Notes: generated by a model not told the origin, from the sequence alone. A stretch of DNA of 23,877 bases from an uncultured Pseudomonadota bacterium (GCA_937863215.1 CALMFQ010000438.1:1-23877); one strand, 5' to 3'. Positions 1 to 8,815 are shown, counted from the first letter of the stretch. Made by a program: numbers and translations.

Positions 1-201
1 GCGTCCGGTTCTTCGAATTTTCTCAGTCGCAGTACTGCATTGCTGGCTGTGGTCTTTTTCTCCTCCTGTCTGGGTCTGGTTGCGTTGACGCGTTCCCATT
101 CGGCCGGTCTGGGAGTGATGAATGCTCATGTGAATACTGTTCCTGTTGCTCCGGCGCCCGCCTCTGCGCCTGCTCAGAAACCTGCAGGTATTCCCGAGTA
201 A
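1..201 (+). CDS. secG: SecG, protein translocase subunit (3' part only)
   Basis: Only the C-terminal 66 residues are in the window; the open frame runs in from base 1 and stops with TAA at 199-201. SecG is the small inner-membrane subunit of the SecYEG channel and assists SecA-driven protein export. The visible part starts with a Ser/Gly-rich loop (ASGSSNFLSR), followed by a hydrophobic segment around residues 12-29 of the fragment that fits the second transmembrane helix. It ends in a flexible Ala/Pro/Val-rich tail. This order (loop, helix, low-complexity tail) is typical of SecG. The position just before tRNA-Leu and the nuo operon matches the usual betaproteobacterial order tpiA-secG-tRNA-Leu-nuoA. 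Identification rests on the tail pattern plus context. Confidence 0.85.
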   Translation, partial: ASGSSNFLSRSTALLAVVFFSSCLGLVALTRSHSAGLGVMNAHVNTVPVAPAPASAPAQKPAGIPE

Positions 202-215
202 CTAAGTGGTTTTGT

Positions 216-300
216 GCCGACATGGTGAAATTGGTAGACACGCTATCTTGAGGGGGTAGTGGGGCAACCCGTGTGAGTTCGAGTCTCACTGTCGGCACCA
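216..300 (+). tRNA. tRNA-Leu (anticodon GAG)
   Basis: An 85-base class II tRNA with encoded CCA. The acceptor arms GCCGACA and TGTCGGC pair fully. The anticodon stem CTATC/GGTAG closes a 7-base loop TTGAGGG with anticodon GAG, which reads CUC and CUU leucine codons. A long variable arm (GTGGGGCAACCCGT region) and a T loop with GTTCGAGTC follow. It starts 14 bases after the secG stop and I see no separate promoter, so it is probably processed from a secG transcript. Confidence 0.97.
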
Positions 301-306
301 TTTATT

Positions 307-326
307 CAAACAGTTTCGTCTGTTTG
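307..326 (+). other. small inverted repeat after tRNA-Leu
   Basis: CAAACAG (307-313) and CTGTTTG (320-326) form a perfect 7-bp stem with a 6-base loop directly 3' of the tRNA. No strong T-run follows, so it is a weak terminator at best; a processing or pausing role is equally possible. The remaining 64 bases up to nuoA hold no promoter that I can support. Confidence 0.35.
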
Positions 327-390
327 TAGTTGTTTGCAAGGCCTGGGTCAGGCTTTCCCGGAAATAGGTCGGTGCGGAAACGGAGCGCAA

Positions 391-747
391 ATGCTACAGA
401 ATTATTTTCCGATTCTTCTGTTTGTTCTTGTCGGGTTGTCGGTTGGTGTCGGCCCGATTCTGATTGGCTGGATACTGGCTCCGAACAGGCCGGATGCCGA
501 AAAACTTTCTCCCTACGAGTGTGGCTTTGAGGCCTTCGAAGATGCGCGCATGCAATTCGATGTGCGTTATTACCTGCTTGCCATTCTCTTCATTATTTTC
601 GATCTCGAAACGGCGTTCCTGATTCCTTGGGGCGTCGCGCTCAAGGATCTGGGCTTTCAGGGCTTTGTCGTGATGGCGGTATTCCTGATCGAACTGTTTA
701 TCGGCTTTGTTTATCTTTGGAAGAAGGGGGCGCTGGAATGGGAATAG
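391..747 (+). CDS. nuoA: NADH-quinone oxidoreductase subunit A
   Basis: Encodes 118 residues, the usual length of NuoA (mitochondrial ND3 equivalent), a membrane subunit of complex I near the quinone channel. The start at 391 has GGAG seven bases upstream and gives the expected N-terminus; in-frame extension to 334 adds unrelated residues. Three transmembrane helices are visible at about residues 6-30, 60-80 and 88-110. The conserved loop YECGFEAFEDAR carries Cys44, which corresponds to the ND3 cysteine exposed on active/deactive switching in mitochondria. The motif FDVRYYLLAILFIIFDLETA follows, with acidic Asp71 and Glu73. It is the first gene of the nuo operon, and its last 10 bases overlap nuoB. 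Confidence 0.97.
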   Translation: MLQNYFPILLFVLVGLSVGVGPILIGWILAPNRPDAEKLSPYECGFEAFEDARMQFDVRYYLLAILFIIFDLETAFLIPWGVALKDLGFQGFVVMAVFLIELFIGFVYLWKKGALEWE

Positions 748-1214
748 AAGGCGTCTTGGAAAAGGGCTTCGTCACCACCAGTGCTGACAAGCTGATCAAC
801 TGGGCGCGTACCGGTTCGCTGTGGCCGATGACGTTCGGCCTTGCCTGTTGTGCGGTGGAAATGATGCAGGCTGGTGCATCGCGTTATGATCTGGATCGCT
901 TTGGCATCATCTTTCGCCCCAGCCCGCGCCAGTCTGATCTGATGATTGTTGCCGGCACCCTGTGCAACAAGATGGCGCCGGCATTGCGCAAGGTCTACGA
1001 CCAGATGGCCGAGCCGCGCTGGGTTCTGTCGATGGGGTCGTGCGCCAACGGTGGCGGTTACTATCACTATTCCTATTCGGTTGTCCGCGGTTGCGATCGC
1101 ATCGTTCCGGTCGATGTCTATGTCCCGGGGTGTCCGCCGACTGCCGAAGCCTTGTTGTACGGCATTATCCAGCTGCAGAACAAGATCAAGCGTACCTCCA
1201 CCATCGCCCGCTGA
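738..1214 (+). CDS. nuoB: NADH-quinone oxidoreductase subunit B (cluster N2 protein)
   Basis: Encodes 158 residues, the normal length for betaproteobacterial NuoB (PSST). It holds the terminal [4Fe-4S] cluster N2, which passes electrons to quinone. The four ligands are visible: tandem Cys37-Cys38 in GLACCAVEMM, Cys102 in MGSCANGGGYY and Cys132 in VPGCPPT. The start ATG at 738 lies inside nuoA, so the genes overlap by 10 bases and are probably translationally coupled. A longer frame opens at 627 but reads out-of-frame nuoA sequence, so I reject that start. It sits in the complex next to NuoD, encoded two genes downstream. Confidence 0.98.
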   Translation: MGIEGVLEKGFVTTSADKLINWARTGSLWPMTFGLACCAVEMMQAGASRYDLDRFGIIFRPSPRQSDLMIVAGTLCNKMAPALRKVYDQMAEPRWVLSMGSCANGGGYYHYSYSVVRGCDRIVPVDVYVPGCPPTAEALLYGIIQLQNKIKRTSTIAR

Positions 1215-1227
1215 GTAAGGTTCCTAG

Positions 1228-1821
1228 ATGGCACAGAAATTGGAAATACTGGCTGCTGCGCTGACCAATACCTTGGGCGACAAGGTGGTCAGCCTGACTG
1301 AGCGCCTTGATGAAATTACCTTGGTTGTCGCTGCTGCCGACTGGCTGGATGTTGCGCATTTGTTGCGCGATACGCCGGGTTTGCGCTTCGAGCAGTGTAT
1401 CGACGTTTGCGGTGTGGATTATAGCCAGTACCGTGACGGTGAGTGGGATGGTGCCCGGTTTGCCGCGGTTTACCATCTGCTGTCGGTTGTCAATAACGTG
1501 CGCCTGCGGGTGCGGGTTTTTGCTGCAGACGATGATTTTCCGGTAATCGATTCGGTGGTCGATATCTGGCCTGCGGCCAACTGGTACGAGCGCGAAGCAT
1601 TCGATCTGTACGGCGTGATGTTTGCCGGCCACCCTGATTTGCGTCGCATCCTGACCGATTATGGCTTTGTCGGTCATCCGTTCCGCAAAGATTTCCCGTT
1701 GTCCGGTTATGTCGAGATGCGATATGACCCGGATCAAGGCCGGGTGATCTACCAACCGGTTACCATCGAGCCGCGCGAAATTACTCCGCGTATTATTCGT
1801 GAGGAGAATTACGGTGGCTGA
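1228..1821 (+). CDS. nuoC: NADH-quinone oxidoreductase subunit C
   Basis: Encodes 197 residues of the 30-kDa subunit family, a peripheral-arm protein without cofactors that binds NuoD. The family signature is near the C-terminal half: WYEREAFDLYGVMFAGHP, then DLRRILTDYGF and HPFRKDFPLSG. The start ATG at 1228 has AAGG a few bases upstream, 13 bases after the nuoB stop. NuoC and NuoD are separate here, unlike the fused NuoCD of Escherichia coli, in keeping with Betaproteobacteria. The stop TGA overlaps the nuoD start by 8 bases. Confidence 0.97.
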   Translation: MAQKLEILAAALTNTLGDKVVSLTERLDEITLVVAAADWLDVAHLLRDTPGLRFEQCIDVCGVDYSQYRDGEWDGARFAAVYHLLSVVNNVRLRVRVFAADDDFPVIDSVVDIWPAANWYEREAFDLYGVMFAGHPDLRRILTDYGFVGHPFRKDFPLSGYVEMRYDPDQGRVIYQPVTIEPREITPRIIREENYGG

Positions 1822-3067
1822 TATCCGTAATTACACAATCAACTTCGGCCCGCAGCATCCGGCAGCACACGGCGTGTTGCGCTTGGTGCTGGAATTGGAT
1901 GGTGAGGTCATCGAGCGCGCCGATCCGCATATCGGTCTGCTGCATCGTGGCACCGAGAAACTGGCCGAGAACAAGACATTTATCCAGTCGGTTCCATATA
2001 TGGACCGCTTGGACTACGTTTCGATGATGTGCAACGAGCATGCCTATGTGATGGCAATCGAGAAGCTGTTACAGATTGAGGTGCCGTTGCGTGCCCAGTA
2101 TATCCGCGTAATGTTCGACGAAATTACCCGGATTCTGAACCACTTGCTGTGGATTGGTGCGCACGCGCTGGATATCGGTGCCATGACCATGTTCCTCTAT
2201 GCGTTCCGCGAGCGCGAGGATTTGATGGATTGTTACGAGGCTGTGTCCGGTGCACGTCTGCACGCCGCATATTATCGTCCGGGCGGCGTCTATCGCGACT
2301 TGCCGGACAGCATGCCGCAGTACACGACATCCAAGATCAAGACCAAGGCGCAGCTGGCGCAGTTGAATGAAAATCGTCAGGGCTCGCTGCTCGATTTTAT
2401 TGATGACTTCGCTCGCCGTTTTCCGGCTTGCGTGGATCAGTATGAAACCTTGCTGACCGACAACCGTATCTGGAAACAGCGTACGGTCGGTATCGGCGTA
2501 GTCACGCCGGAACGTGCGCTGGCTCTGGGCTTTACCGGGCCGATGTTGCGCGGCTCCGGTATCGAATGGGATTTGCGCAAGAAACAGCCTTACGAAGCTT
2601 ATGACCGTGTCGATTTCGATATTCCGGTCGGCGTCGAAGGCGATTGCTACGACCGCTATCTGGTACGCATGGAAGAGATGCGCCAGTCGAACCGCATCAT
2701 CAAGCAGTGCGTCGATTGGCTGCGCCAGAACCCGGGGCCGGTCATTACCGATAACCACAAGGTTGCACCGCCGTCGCGTGAGGCGATGAAAACCAATATG
2801 GAAGAGCTGATTCACCACTTCAAGCTGTTCTCCGAAGGCATGCACGTCAACGAAGGCGAGGCATATGCTGCGGTTGAGCATCCAAAGGGTGAGTTCGGCA
2901 TCTATCTGGTTTCGGATGGTGCCAACAAGCCTTACCGCCTGAAAATCCGTGCGCCTGGTTACGCACATCTGGCCGGGTTCGATGAAATGGCCCGCGGTCA
3001 CATGATTGCCGATGCGGTAGCGATTATCGGTACGCAGGATATCGTATTTGGGGAGATTGACCGCTGA
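1814..3067 (+). CDS. nuoD: NADH-quinone oxidoreductase subunit D
   Basis: Encodes 417 residues, the usual length of the 49-kDa subunit, which forms the quinone-binding pocket with NuoB. I chose GTG at 1814: it gives the family N-terminus ADIRNYTINFGPQHPAAHG and has GAGGAG at 1801-1806. An upstream GTG at 1799 would add five residues and ignore that ribosome site. His39 in PHIGLLHRGTEK and Tyr68 in DRLDYVSMM match the residues known in Thermus and mitochondrial homologues to contact the quinone head group. The fold descends from NiFe-hydrogenase large subunits but lacks the metal-binding cysteine pairs. The final A of its TGA is the first base of nuoE. Confidence 0.97.
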   Translation: MADIRNYTINFGPQHPAAHGVLRLVLELDGEVIERADPHIGLLHRGTEKLAENKTFIQSVPYMDRLDYVSMMCNEHAYVMAIEKLLQIEVPLRAQYIRVMFDEITRILNHLLWIGAHALDIGAMTMFLYAFREREDLMDCYEAVSGARLHAAYYRPGGVYRDLPDSMPQYTTSKIKTKAQLAQLNENRQGSLLDFIDDFARRFPACVDQYETLLTDNRIWKQRTVGIGVVTPERALALGFTGPMLRGSGIEWDLRKKQPYEAYDRVDFDIPVGVEGDCYDRYLVRMEEMRQSNRIIKQCVDWLRQNPGPVITDNHKVAPPSREAMKTNMEELIHHFKLFSEGMHVNEGEAYAAVEHPKGEFGIYLVSDGANKPYRLKIRAPGYAHLAGFDEMARGHMIADAVAIIGTQDIVFGEIDR

Positions 3068-3540
3068 TGTTGTCCGCTGAATCCCTTGCCAAGATTGATT
3101 TTGAAGTTTCGAAATACCCGCCGGAGCAAAAGCGTTCGGCAGTGATGGGTGCACTGCGCATTGCCCAGAGCGAAAAAGGCTGGCTGGCACCGGAAACCAT
3201 CGAGTTCGTTGCCGATTATTTGCAGATCGCTCCGGTTGCCGCTTATGAAGTGGCGACGTTCTACAACATGTATGACCGCAAACCGGTTGGCAAACACAAA
3301 CTGACTGTCTGCACCAATCTGCCGTGCGCCTTGTCCGGCGGCGTCGATGCCGGCAAGTATCTGCAGCAGAAACTCGGTATCGGCTACGGCGAAACAACCG
3401 CTGACGGCAAGTTCACCCTGGTGGAAGGCGAATGCATGGGCGCCTGCGGCGACGCGCCGGTCATGCTGTTGAACAATCACAAGATGTGCAGCTTCATGAC
3501 CAATGAAGCCATCGACAAGAAGCTCGCGGAGTTGGAATAA
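3067..3540 (+). CDS. nuoE: NADH-quinone oxidoreductase subunit E ([2Fe-2S] N1a)
   Basis: Encodes 157 residues of the 24-kDa thioredoxin-like subunit. The four ligands of cluster N1a are visible as Cys82 and Cys87 (VCTNLPC) and Cys123 and Cys127 (GECMGACGDAP). The N-terminal half is the helical domain, including the conserved stretch EVATFYNMY. It pairs with NuoF in the NADH-oxidising module. The start overlaps the nuoD stop by one base and the next gene starts directly after its own stop, so nuoD-E-F are almost certainly translated in a coupled manner. Confidence 0.97.
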   Translation: MLSAESLAKIDFEVSKYPPEQKRSAVMGALRIAQSEKGWLAPETIEFVADYLQIAPVAAYEVATFYNMYDRKPVGKHKLTVCTNLPCALSGGVDAGKYLQQKLGIGYGETTADGKFTLVEGECMGACGDAPVMLLNNHKMCSFMTNEAIDKKLAELE

Positions 3541-4836
3541 ATGGCAATCTTCGAAAGTGGTGTGATTTTCGAGGGCGTCGATACCAACGACCCGAATTGC
3601 TGGACGCTGGATGCCTATCAGGCGCGTGGCGGTTATCAGGCGCTGCGTCGCATCCTTGACAGCAAGATGACTCAGGACGACCTGATTGCCGAAGTCAAGG
3701 GCTCGGGGCTGCGCGGCCGCGGTGGTGCGGGCTTCCCGACTGGCCTGAAGTGGAGCTTCATGCCACGCAATTTCCCTGGCGACAAGTATGTCGTCTGCAA
3801 CAGCGATGAAGGCGAGCCGGGCACGTTCAAGGATCGCGATATCATGCGTTTCAACCCGCATTCGCTGATCGAGGGCATGATCATTGCCGGTTACGCGATG
3901 GGTGCCAAGGCCGGTTACAACTATATCCACGGCGAAATCTTCGAGGTTTACGAACTGTTCGAAACGGCTCTGGATCAGGCGCGCAAGGCGGGTTTGCTGG
4001 GCAACGACATTCTGGGCTCCGGATTCAGTTTCGACCTGTTCGCGCATCACGGCTACGGCGCCTATATCTGCGGCGAAGAGACTGCATTGCTGGAATCGCT
4101 GGAGGGCAAAAAAGGCCAGCCGCGCTTCAAACCGCCGTTTCCGGCCAGTTTTGGTCTGTATGGCAAGCCGACCACGATCAACAATACCGAATCGTTTGCT
4201 TCGGTGCCGTTCATCGTTCGCGATGGTGCGCAGAAATTCCTCGAACAGGGCAAGCCGAACAATGGCGGCACCAAGCTATTCTCGATTTCCGGTCATGTCA
4301 ATCGCCCGGGCAACTACGAAATTCCGCTCGGTACGCCATTTGCCAAGCTGCTGGAAATGGCTGGCGGCATGCGCGGCGGCAAGAAGCTGAAAGCGGTGAT
4401 TCCCGGCGGTTCGTCGGCGCCGGTATTGCCAGGTGAGATCATGATGGATCTGACCATGGACTACGACAGCATCGCCAAAGCTGGCTCGATGCTCGGTTCC
4501 GGTGCGGTGATCGTGATGAACGAAGACATCTGCATGGTCAAGGCGCTGGAACGCTTGGCGTATTTCTATCACGAGGAATCGTGTGGTCAGTGTACGCCGT
4601 GCCGCGAAGGTACCGGCTGGATGTACCGCGTGATCCACCGCATCGAAAACGGCCTTGGTCGCCCGGACGATCTGGATCTGCTGGACTCGGTTGGCAACAA
4701 CATGGCCGGCCGTACCATCTGTGCGCTGGCAGATGCCGCAGTGTTCCCGGTACGCAGCTTTACCAAGCATTTCCGCAACGAATTCGAGTATCACATCGAG
4801 CACAAGAAGTGCCTCGTAAACCACAAGTGGTGCTGA
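3541..4836 (+). CDS. nuoF: NADH-quinone oxidoreductase subunit F (NADH/FMN site)
   Basis: Encodes 431 residues of the 51-kDa subunit, which binds NADH and FMN and carries cluster N3. The glycine-rich nucleotide site GLRGRGGAGFPTGLKW is at about residues 57-71, and NSDEGEPGTFKDR, which contacts FMN, at 87-99. The [4Fe-4S] ligands are Cys348, Cys351 and Cys354 (ESCGQCTPCREGT) plus Cys394 (TICALADA). The ATG begins on the base after the nuoE stop with no gap. The length is typical of beta- and alphaproteobacterial forms, and no key residue is missing. Confidence 0.98.
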   Translation: MAIFESGVIFEGVDTNDPNCWTLDAYQARGGYQALRRILDSKMTQDDLIAEVKGSGLRGRGGAGFPTGLKWSFMPRNFPGDKYVVCNSDEGEPGTFKDRDIMRFNPHSLIEGMIIAGYAMGAKAGYNYIHGEIFEVYELFETALDQARKAGLLGNDILGSGFSFDLFAHHGYGAYICGEETALLESLEGKKGQPRFKPPFPASFGLYGKPTTINNTESFASVPFIVRDGAQKFLEQGKPNNGGTKLFSISGHVNRPGNYEIPLGTPFAKLLEMAGGMRGGKKLKAVIPGGSSAPVLPGEIMMDLTMDYDSIAKAGSMLGSGAVIVMNEDICMVKALERLAYFYHEESCGQCTPCREGTGWMYRVIHRIENGLGRPDDLDLLDSVGNNMAGRTICALADAAVFPVRSFTKHFRNEFEYHIEHKKCLVNHKWC

Positions 4837-4870
4837 GCCCTTGGGTTCGCCAGACAGGTAGCCGAACGCT

Positions 4871-7240
4871 ATGTTAGAAATTGAAATTGACGGCAAGACA
4901 CTGACAGTACCGGATGGTTCGACCATCATGGATGCTGCCCATCAATGCGGTACTTACATCCCGCATTTCTGCTATCACAAGAAACTCTCGATTGCGGCCA
5001 ACTGTCGCATGTGTCTGGTTGAAGTCGAAAAGGCTCCCAAGCCGCTGCCTGCCTGTGCCACACCGGTAACGCCGGGAATGAAGGTGCAGACGCATTCGCC
5101 GATGGCGACCAAGGCGCAAAAAGGCGTGATGGAGTTTCTGCTGATCAACCACCCGCTGGATTGCCCGATTTGCGATCAGGGTGGCGAGTGCCAGTTGCAG
5201 GATCTGGCTGTTGGTTACGGTGCTGGCGCATCACGTTATCAGGAAGAAAAGCGCGTTGTTGTCGGCAAGGATATGGGGCCGCTGGTTTCCGCCGAGGAAA
5301 TGAGCCGTTGCATCCACTGTACCCGTTGTGTGCGTTTTACCGAAGAGATCGGCGGTTTCCAGGAAATCGGCATGGCCAATCGCGGCGAGCATTCCGAGAT
5401 TCTGCCGTTCCTCAACAAGACCGTTGATTCGGAAATTTCCGGCAATGTCATCGACCTCTGTCCGGTTGGTGCGCTGACCTCGAAGCCGTTCCGCTACAGT
5501 GCCCGCCCGTGGGAATTATCGCGCCGCAAGTCGGTCAGTCCGCACGATGGCTTGGGTTCGAATCTGATCGTGCAGGTCAAGCAAGGCCAGGTAATGCGCG
5601 TGTTGCCGCGCGAAAACGAATCGATCAACGAGTGCTGGATTTCCGATCGCGATCGCTTCTCCTATGAAGCCTTGAACAGCAGTGCGCGTCTGACTGCGCC
5701 GCGCATCAAGCAGGGTGGCGAATGGAAGACCGTCGACTGGCAGACCGCCCTTGATTACGTCGCCCACGGCTTGCAGTGCATTGCCAAGGAACAGGGCGCT
5801 GACAAGATCGGTGCTTTGGTTTCGCCACATTCGACGCTGGAAGAACTGTATCTGACGCAGAAAATGTTGCGTGGCATGGGGATCGGCAATATCGACAGCC
5901 GCCTGCGTCAGGCAGATTTTTCTGGCGATGCGCTGGAGCAAGGCGCGCCGTGGTTGGGTGTTGGCATTGACGAGGTTGCCAAGCAAAACGCGATCCTGCT
6001 GGTGGGCAGCAATATCCGCAAGGAACAGCCACTGCTGGCAACCCGGGTGCGTGCGGCAGTCCGCAAGGGAGCGCAGCTGTCGGTAATCGGCGTTTACGAC
6101 GAAGACATGTTGTGCAAGGTGGCGGCCAAGACGATTACCGCGCCGGCCGCATTGCCGAGTGTATTGGCTGCGGTGCTCAAAGCAGTTGCAGAGAGCAAGG
6201 GCGCAGCGGTGCCAGCGCATCTGGCTGACGCGGTAGCTGCCGCCGTGGTTGATGCACAGAGCCAACAGATGGCCGGTTCACTGATCAGTGGCGAAACCGC
6301 ATTGATTCTGCTGGGCGACGCTATCCAGCAGCACCCGCAGTACGCTGCAATGCGCCAGATTGCACAGGCGCTGGCCGACATCGCTGGTGCCAAGCTGGCA
6401 ATTCCGGCTGCTGCAGCCAATTCGGTTGGTGGTTACATCGCTGGCTCGGTACCGCACAAGGGGGCGCTGGGTGTTGCGGCCAAGACTGGTCTGAATGCGG
6501 CACAGATGCTGGCTGCGCCGTTGAAGGCGTACCTGTTGCTCAACACGGATATCGAATCCGACTGTAACGATGGTGCCAAGGCGCTGGCGACACTGAACGC
6601 GGCGGACATGGTGGTATACATGAGCCCGTTCAGCAATGCCGCGGCAGAACAATACGCCGACGTGATGTTGCCGGTCTCGCCGTTTACCGAAACTTCCGGT
6701 TCGTTCATCAATACCACCGGTCTGACGCAAAGCTTCAACGGCGTAGTCAAGCCCTTGGGCGAAACTCGTCCGGCTTGGAAGGTGCTGCGGGTACTGGCAA
6801 ACCTGCTGCAATTGCCCGGTTTCGATTATGTGACATCGGAGGCGGTTCGTGATGAATTGCTTGGCGATGGCAGCGTGGTTGCCACGCTGTTGGACAATAC
6901 TCTGACGGCAGCGACTGTGACTGTTACTACGGCCAATGGTCTGCAACGTATCGGCGATGTACCGCTGTATCAGGCAGATCAGCTGGTGCGTCGTGCCGAA
7001 TCGCTGCAGTTAACCAAGGATGCGGGCAAGCCGGCTGCATCAATGTCGGCGGCAACGCTGGCACAACTCGGGGTTACGCCGGGTGCCAGGGTCAAGGTTA
7101 GCCAGAGCAATGCCAGTGTGACGTTGGTAGCAGAACAGGATGATCGCGTTGCCGATGGCTGCGTGCGTGTGATTGGTGGCCATGCGGCAACCAATAGCCT
7201 CGGTGCCTTGTTCGGCGCGATCAGTGTGGAGCGTGCATAA
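4871..7240 (+). CDS. nuoG: NADH-quinone oxidoreductase subunit G (75-kDa Fe-S protein)
   Basis: Encodes 789 residues and carries the electron wire between NuoF and NuoI. The N-terminal [2Fe-2S] ferredoxin domain has Cys34, Cys45, Cys48 and Cys62 (N1b). Next come His94, Cys98, Cys101 and Cys107 in HPLDCPICDQGGEC (N5-type His ligand cluster) and Cys147, Cys150, Cys153 and Cys197 (N4). From about residue 215 onward is a molybdopterin-oxidoreductase-like domain that has lost its cofactor role. The extra cluster N7 of Escherichia coli is absent: its CxxCxxxC region reads SVSPHDGLGSN here, as in mitochondrial proteins. Residues about 415-500 are Ala-rich and less conserved. A 34-base gap separates it from nuoF; nuoH follows with no gap. 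Confidence 0.97.
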   Translation: MLEIEIDGKTLTVPDGSTIMDAAHQCGTYIPHFCYHKKLSIAANCRMCLVEVEKAPKPLPACATPVTPGMKVQTHSPMATKAQKGVMEFLLINHPLDCPICDQGGECQLQDLAVGYGAGASRYQEEKRVVVGKDMGPLVSAEEMSRCIHCTRCVRFTEEIGGFQEIGMANRGEHSEILPFLNKTVDSEISGNVIDLCPVGALTSKPFRYSARPWELSRRKSVSPHDGLGSNLIVQVKQGQVMRVLPRENESINECWISDRDRFSYEALNSSARLTAPRIKQGGEWKTVDWQTALDYVAHGLQCIAKEQGADKIGALVSPHSTLEELYLTQKMLRGMGIGNIDSRLRQADFSGDALEQGAPWLGVGIDEVAKQNAILLVGSNIRKEQPLLATRVRAAVRKGAQLSVIGVYDEDMLCKVAAKTITAPAALPSVLAAVLKAVAESKGAAVPAHLADAVAAAVVDAQSQQMAGSLISGETALILLGDAIQQHPQYAAMRQIAQALADIAGAKLAIPAAAANSVGGYIAGSVPHKGALGVAAKTGLNAAQMLAAPLKAYLLLNTDIESDCNDGAKALATLNAADMVVYMSPFSNAAAEQYADVMLPVSPFTETSGSFINTTGLTQSFNGVVKPLGETRPAWKVLRVLANLLQLPGFDYVTSEAVRDELLGDGSVVATLLDNTLTAATVTVTTANGLQRIGDVPLYQADQLVRRAESLQLTKDAGKPAASMSAATLAQLGVTPGARVKVSQSNASVTLVAEQDDRVADGCVRVIGGHAATNSLGALFGAISVERA

Positions 7241-8287
7241 ATGCTGGAAATGATTCAGGGCCTGATTGGCCAGCCGGCCGGACTCGCAGTCTGGACCATG
7301 ATCAAAATCCTGTTGATCGTATTGCCGCTGCTGGGCTGTGTTGCCTATCTGACGCTGGCAGAGCGCAAGATCATCGGCTGGATGCAGATTCGTATCGGCC
7401 CCAACCGTGTCGGCCCGCTGGGTCTGCTGCAGCCGATTGCCGATGCGGTCAAGGCGATGTTCAAGGAAATCATCCTGCCGACGCAGGCCAATAAATCGCT
7501 GTTCGTATTCGCACCGATCCTGTCGATCGCGCCGGCGCTTGCGGCATGGGCAGTAGTGCCGTTTACCGACAAGCTGGTACTGGCAAACATCGATGCATCG
7601 TTGTTGTACATCATGTCGATCGGCTCCATGGGTGTGTACGGAATCATCATTGCCGGATGGGCATCCAACTCGAAGTACTCGTTCCTCGGCGCAATGCGTT
7701 CCGCTGCGCAAATGGTTTCGTACGAAATTGCCATGGGCTTCGCGCTGATCGGCGTGCTGATGGTGTCGTCAAGTCTGAATTTTGTCGAAATCGTCAATCA
7801 ACAGGCCAAGGGTATCGGCGGCGGCAGTCTGCTGAGCTGGAACTGGATTCCGCTGTTCCCGTTGTTCCTGGTGTACATAATTTCCGGAGTGGCCGAGACC
7901 AACCGTGCGCCGTTTGACGTTGCCGAGGGTGAGTCGGAGATTGTTGCCGGCTTCCATGTCGAATATTCAGGCATGACTTTCGCGGTGTTCTTCCTTGCGG
8001 AATACGCCAACATGATCCTGATTTCGGTGCTGACCTCGCTGATGTTCTTGGGTGGCTGGCTCTCGCCGTTCCCGCAAAGCTGGGGCCTGCTGGGCGCTGC
8101 AAGCATCTTCTGGCTGCTGGTCAAGGTAGCATTCCTGTTGTTCTGCTTCCTGTGGATTCGCGCAACTTTCCCGCGTTATCGCTATGACCAGATCATGCGT
8201 CTGGGCTGGAAGGTGTTTCTGCCAGTGTGCATGATTTTCATTCTGGTGCTCGGCGCCTGGATGCAAACCCGCTTCTCCCTGTGGTAA
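7241..8287 (+). CDS. nuoH: NADH-quinone oxidoreductase subunit H
   Basis: Encodes 348 residues with about eight hydrophobic helices. NuoH (ND1) forms the membrane entrance of the quinone tunnel and links the peripheral arm to the pumping subunits. Signatures include LAERKIIGWMQIRIGPNRVG around residues 39-58 and the cytoplasmic loop ETNRAPFDVAEGESEIVAG with its conserved acidic residues, followed by FHVEYSGM. The ATG begins on the base after the nuoG TAA, so translational coupling is likely. Length and motifs are those of an intact family member. Confidence 0.97.
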   Translation: MLEMIQGLIGQPAGLAVWTMIKILLIVLPLLGCVAYLTLAERKIIGWMQIRIGPNRVGPLGLLQPIADAVKAMFKEIILPTQANKSLFVFAPILSIAPALAAWAVVPFTDKLVLANIDASLLYIMSIGSMGVYGIIIAGWASNSKYSFLGAMRSAAQMVSYEIAMGFALIGVLMVSSSLNFVEIVNQQAKGIGGGSLLSWNWIPLFPLFLVYIISGVAETNRAPFDVAEGESEIVAGFHVEYSGMTFAVFFLAEYANMILISVLTSLMFLGGWLSPFPQSWGLLGAASIFWLLVKVAFLLFCFLWIRATFPRYRYDQIMRLGWKVFLPVCMIFILVLGAWMQTRFSLW

Positions 8288-8313
8288 TCGGCTAGGGATA
8301 GAGAAAAAGCGAA

Positions 8314-8802
8314 ATGGAAAAACTGCATAATTTCTTCAAGACCTTCCTGCTGTTTGAACTGTTCAAAGGCATGGCGGTAACCGGCAAGCATCTGTTTGCC
8401 CGCAAGATCACTGTTGAATATCCGGAGGAGCGCACGCCGATGAGCCCGCGCTTCCGTGGATTGCATGCGCTGCGTCGTTATGCGAACGGCGAAGAGCGTT
8501 GTATTGCCTGCAAACTGTGCGAAGCAGTGTGTCCGGCAATGGCGATCACCATTGAATCGGAGCAGCGTGCCGACAATACCCGTCGCACCACCCGCTACGA
8601 TATCGACCTGACCAAGTGCATTTTCTGCGGCTTCTGCGAAGAGTCCTGTCCGGTCGATTCGATTGTCGAGACGCACATTTTCGAATACCACGGCGAGAAA
8701 CGCGGCGATCTGCTGTACACCAAACCGATGCTGCTGGCCGTTGGCGACAAGTACGAAGCGCAGATCGCCAAGGCGCGCGAGCTGGATGCGAAATATCGCT
8801 GA
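8314..8802 (+). CDS. nuoI: NADH-quinone oxidoreductase subunit I (clusters N6a/N6b)
   Basis: Encodes 162 residues, the TYKY-type ferredoxin subunit that relays electrons from NuoG to NuoB. Two 4Fe-4S motifs are complete: Cys63, Cys66, Cys69, Cys73 (CIACKLCEAVCP) and Cys102, Cys105, Cys108, Cys112 (CIFCGFCEESCP). An amphipathic N-terminal helix (residues about 5-28) with GMAVTGKHLF would lie on the membrane. The start ATG is 26 bases after nuoH, preceded by a purine-rich AGGGATAGAG stretch. A hairpin lies between this gene and nuoJ. Confidence 0.98.
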   Translation: MEKLHNFFKTFLLFELFKGMAVTGKHLFARKITVEYPEERTPMSPRFRGLHALRRYANGEERCIACKLCEAVCPAMAITIESEQRADNTRRTTRYDIDLTKCIFCGFCEESCPVDSIVETHIFEYHGEKRGDLLYTKPMLLAVGDKYEAQIAKARELDAKYR

Positions 8803-8815
8803 GCGCAATTGTTAC

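Noticed and set aside
330..390. Promoter for nuoA in the tRNA-Leu-nuoA gap
   Set aside because: TTGCAA at 334-339 has no matching -10 at 16-18 bases; nothing better is visible, so I did not call it.
2069..3397. 442-residue minus-strand open frame opposite nuoD and nuoE
   Set aside because: It lies fully antisense to two confident genes, has no ribosome site, and reads as an Arg/Gln/His-rich product typical of the reverse of a GC-rich coding strand.
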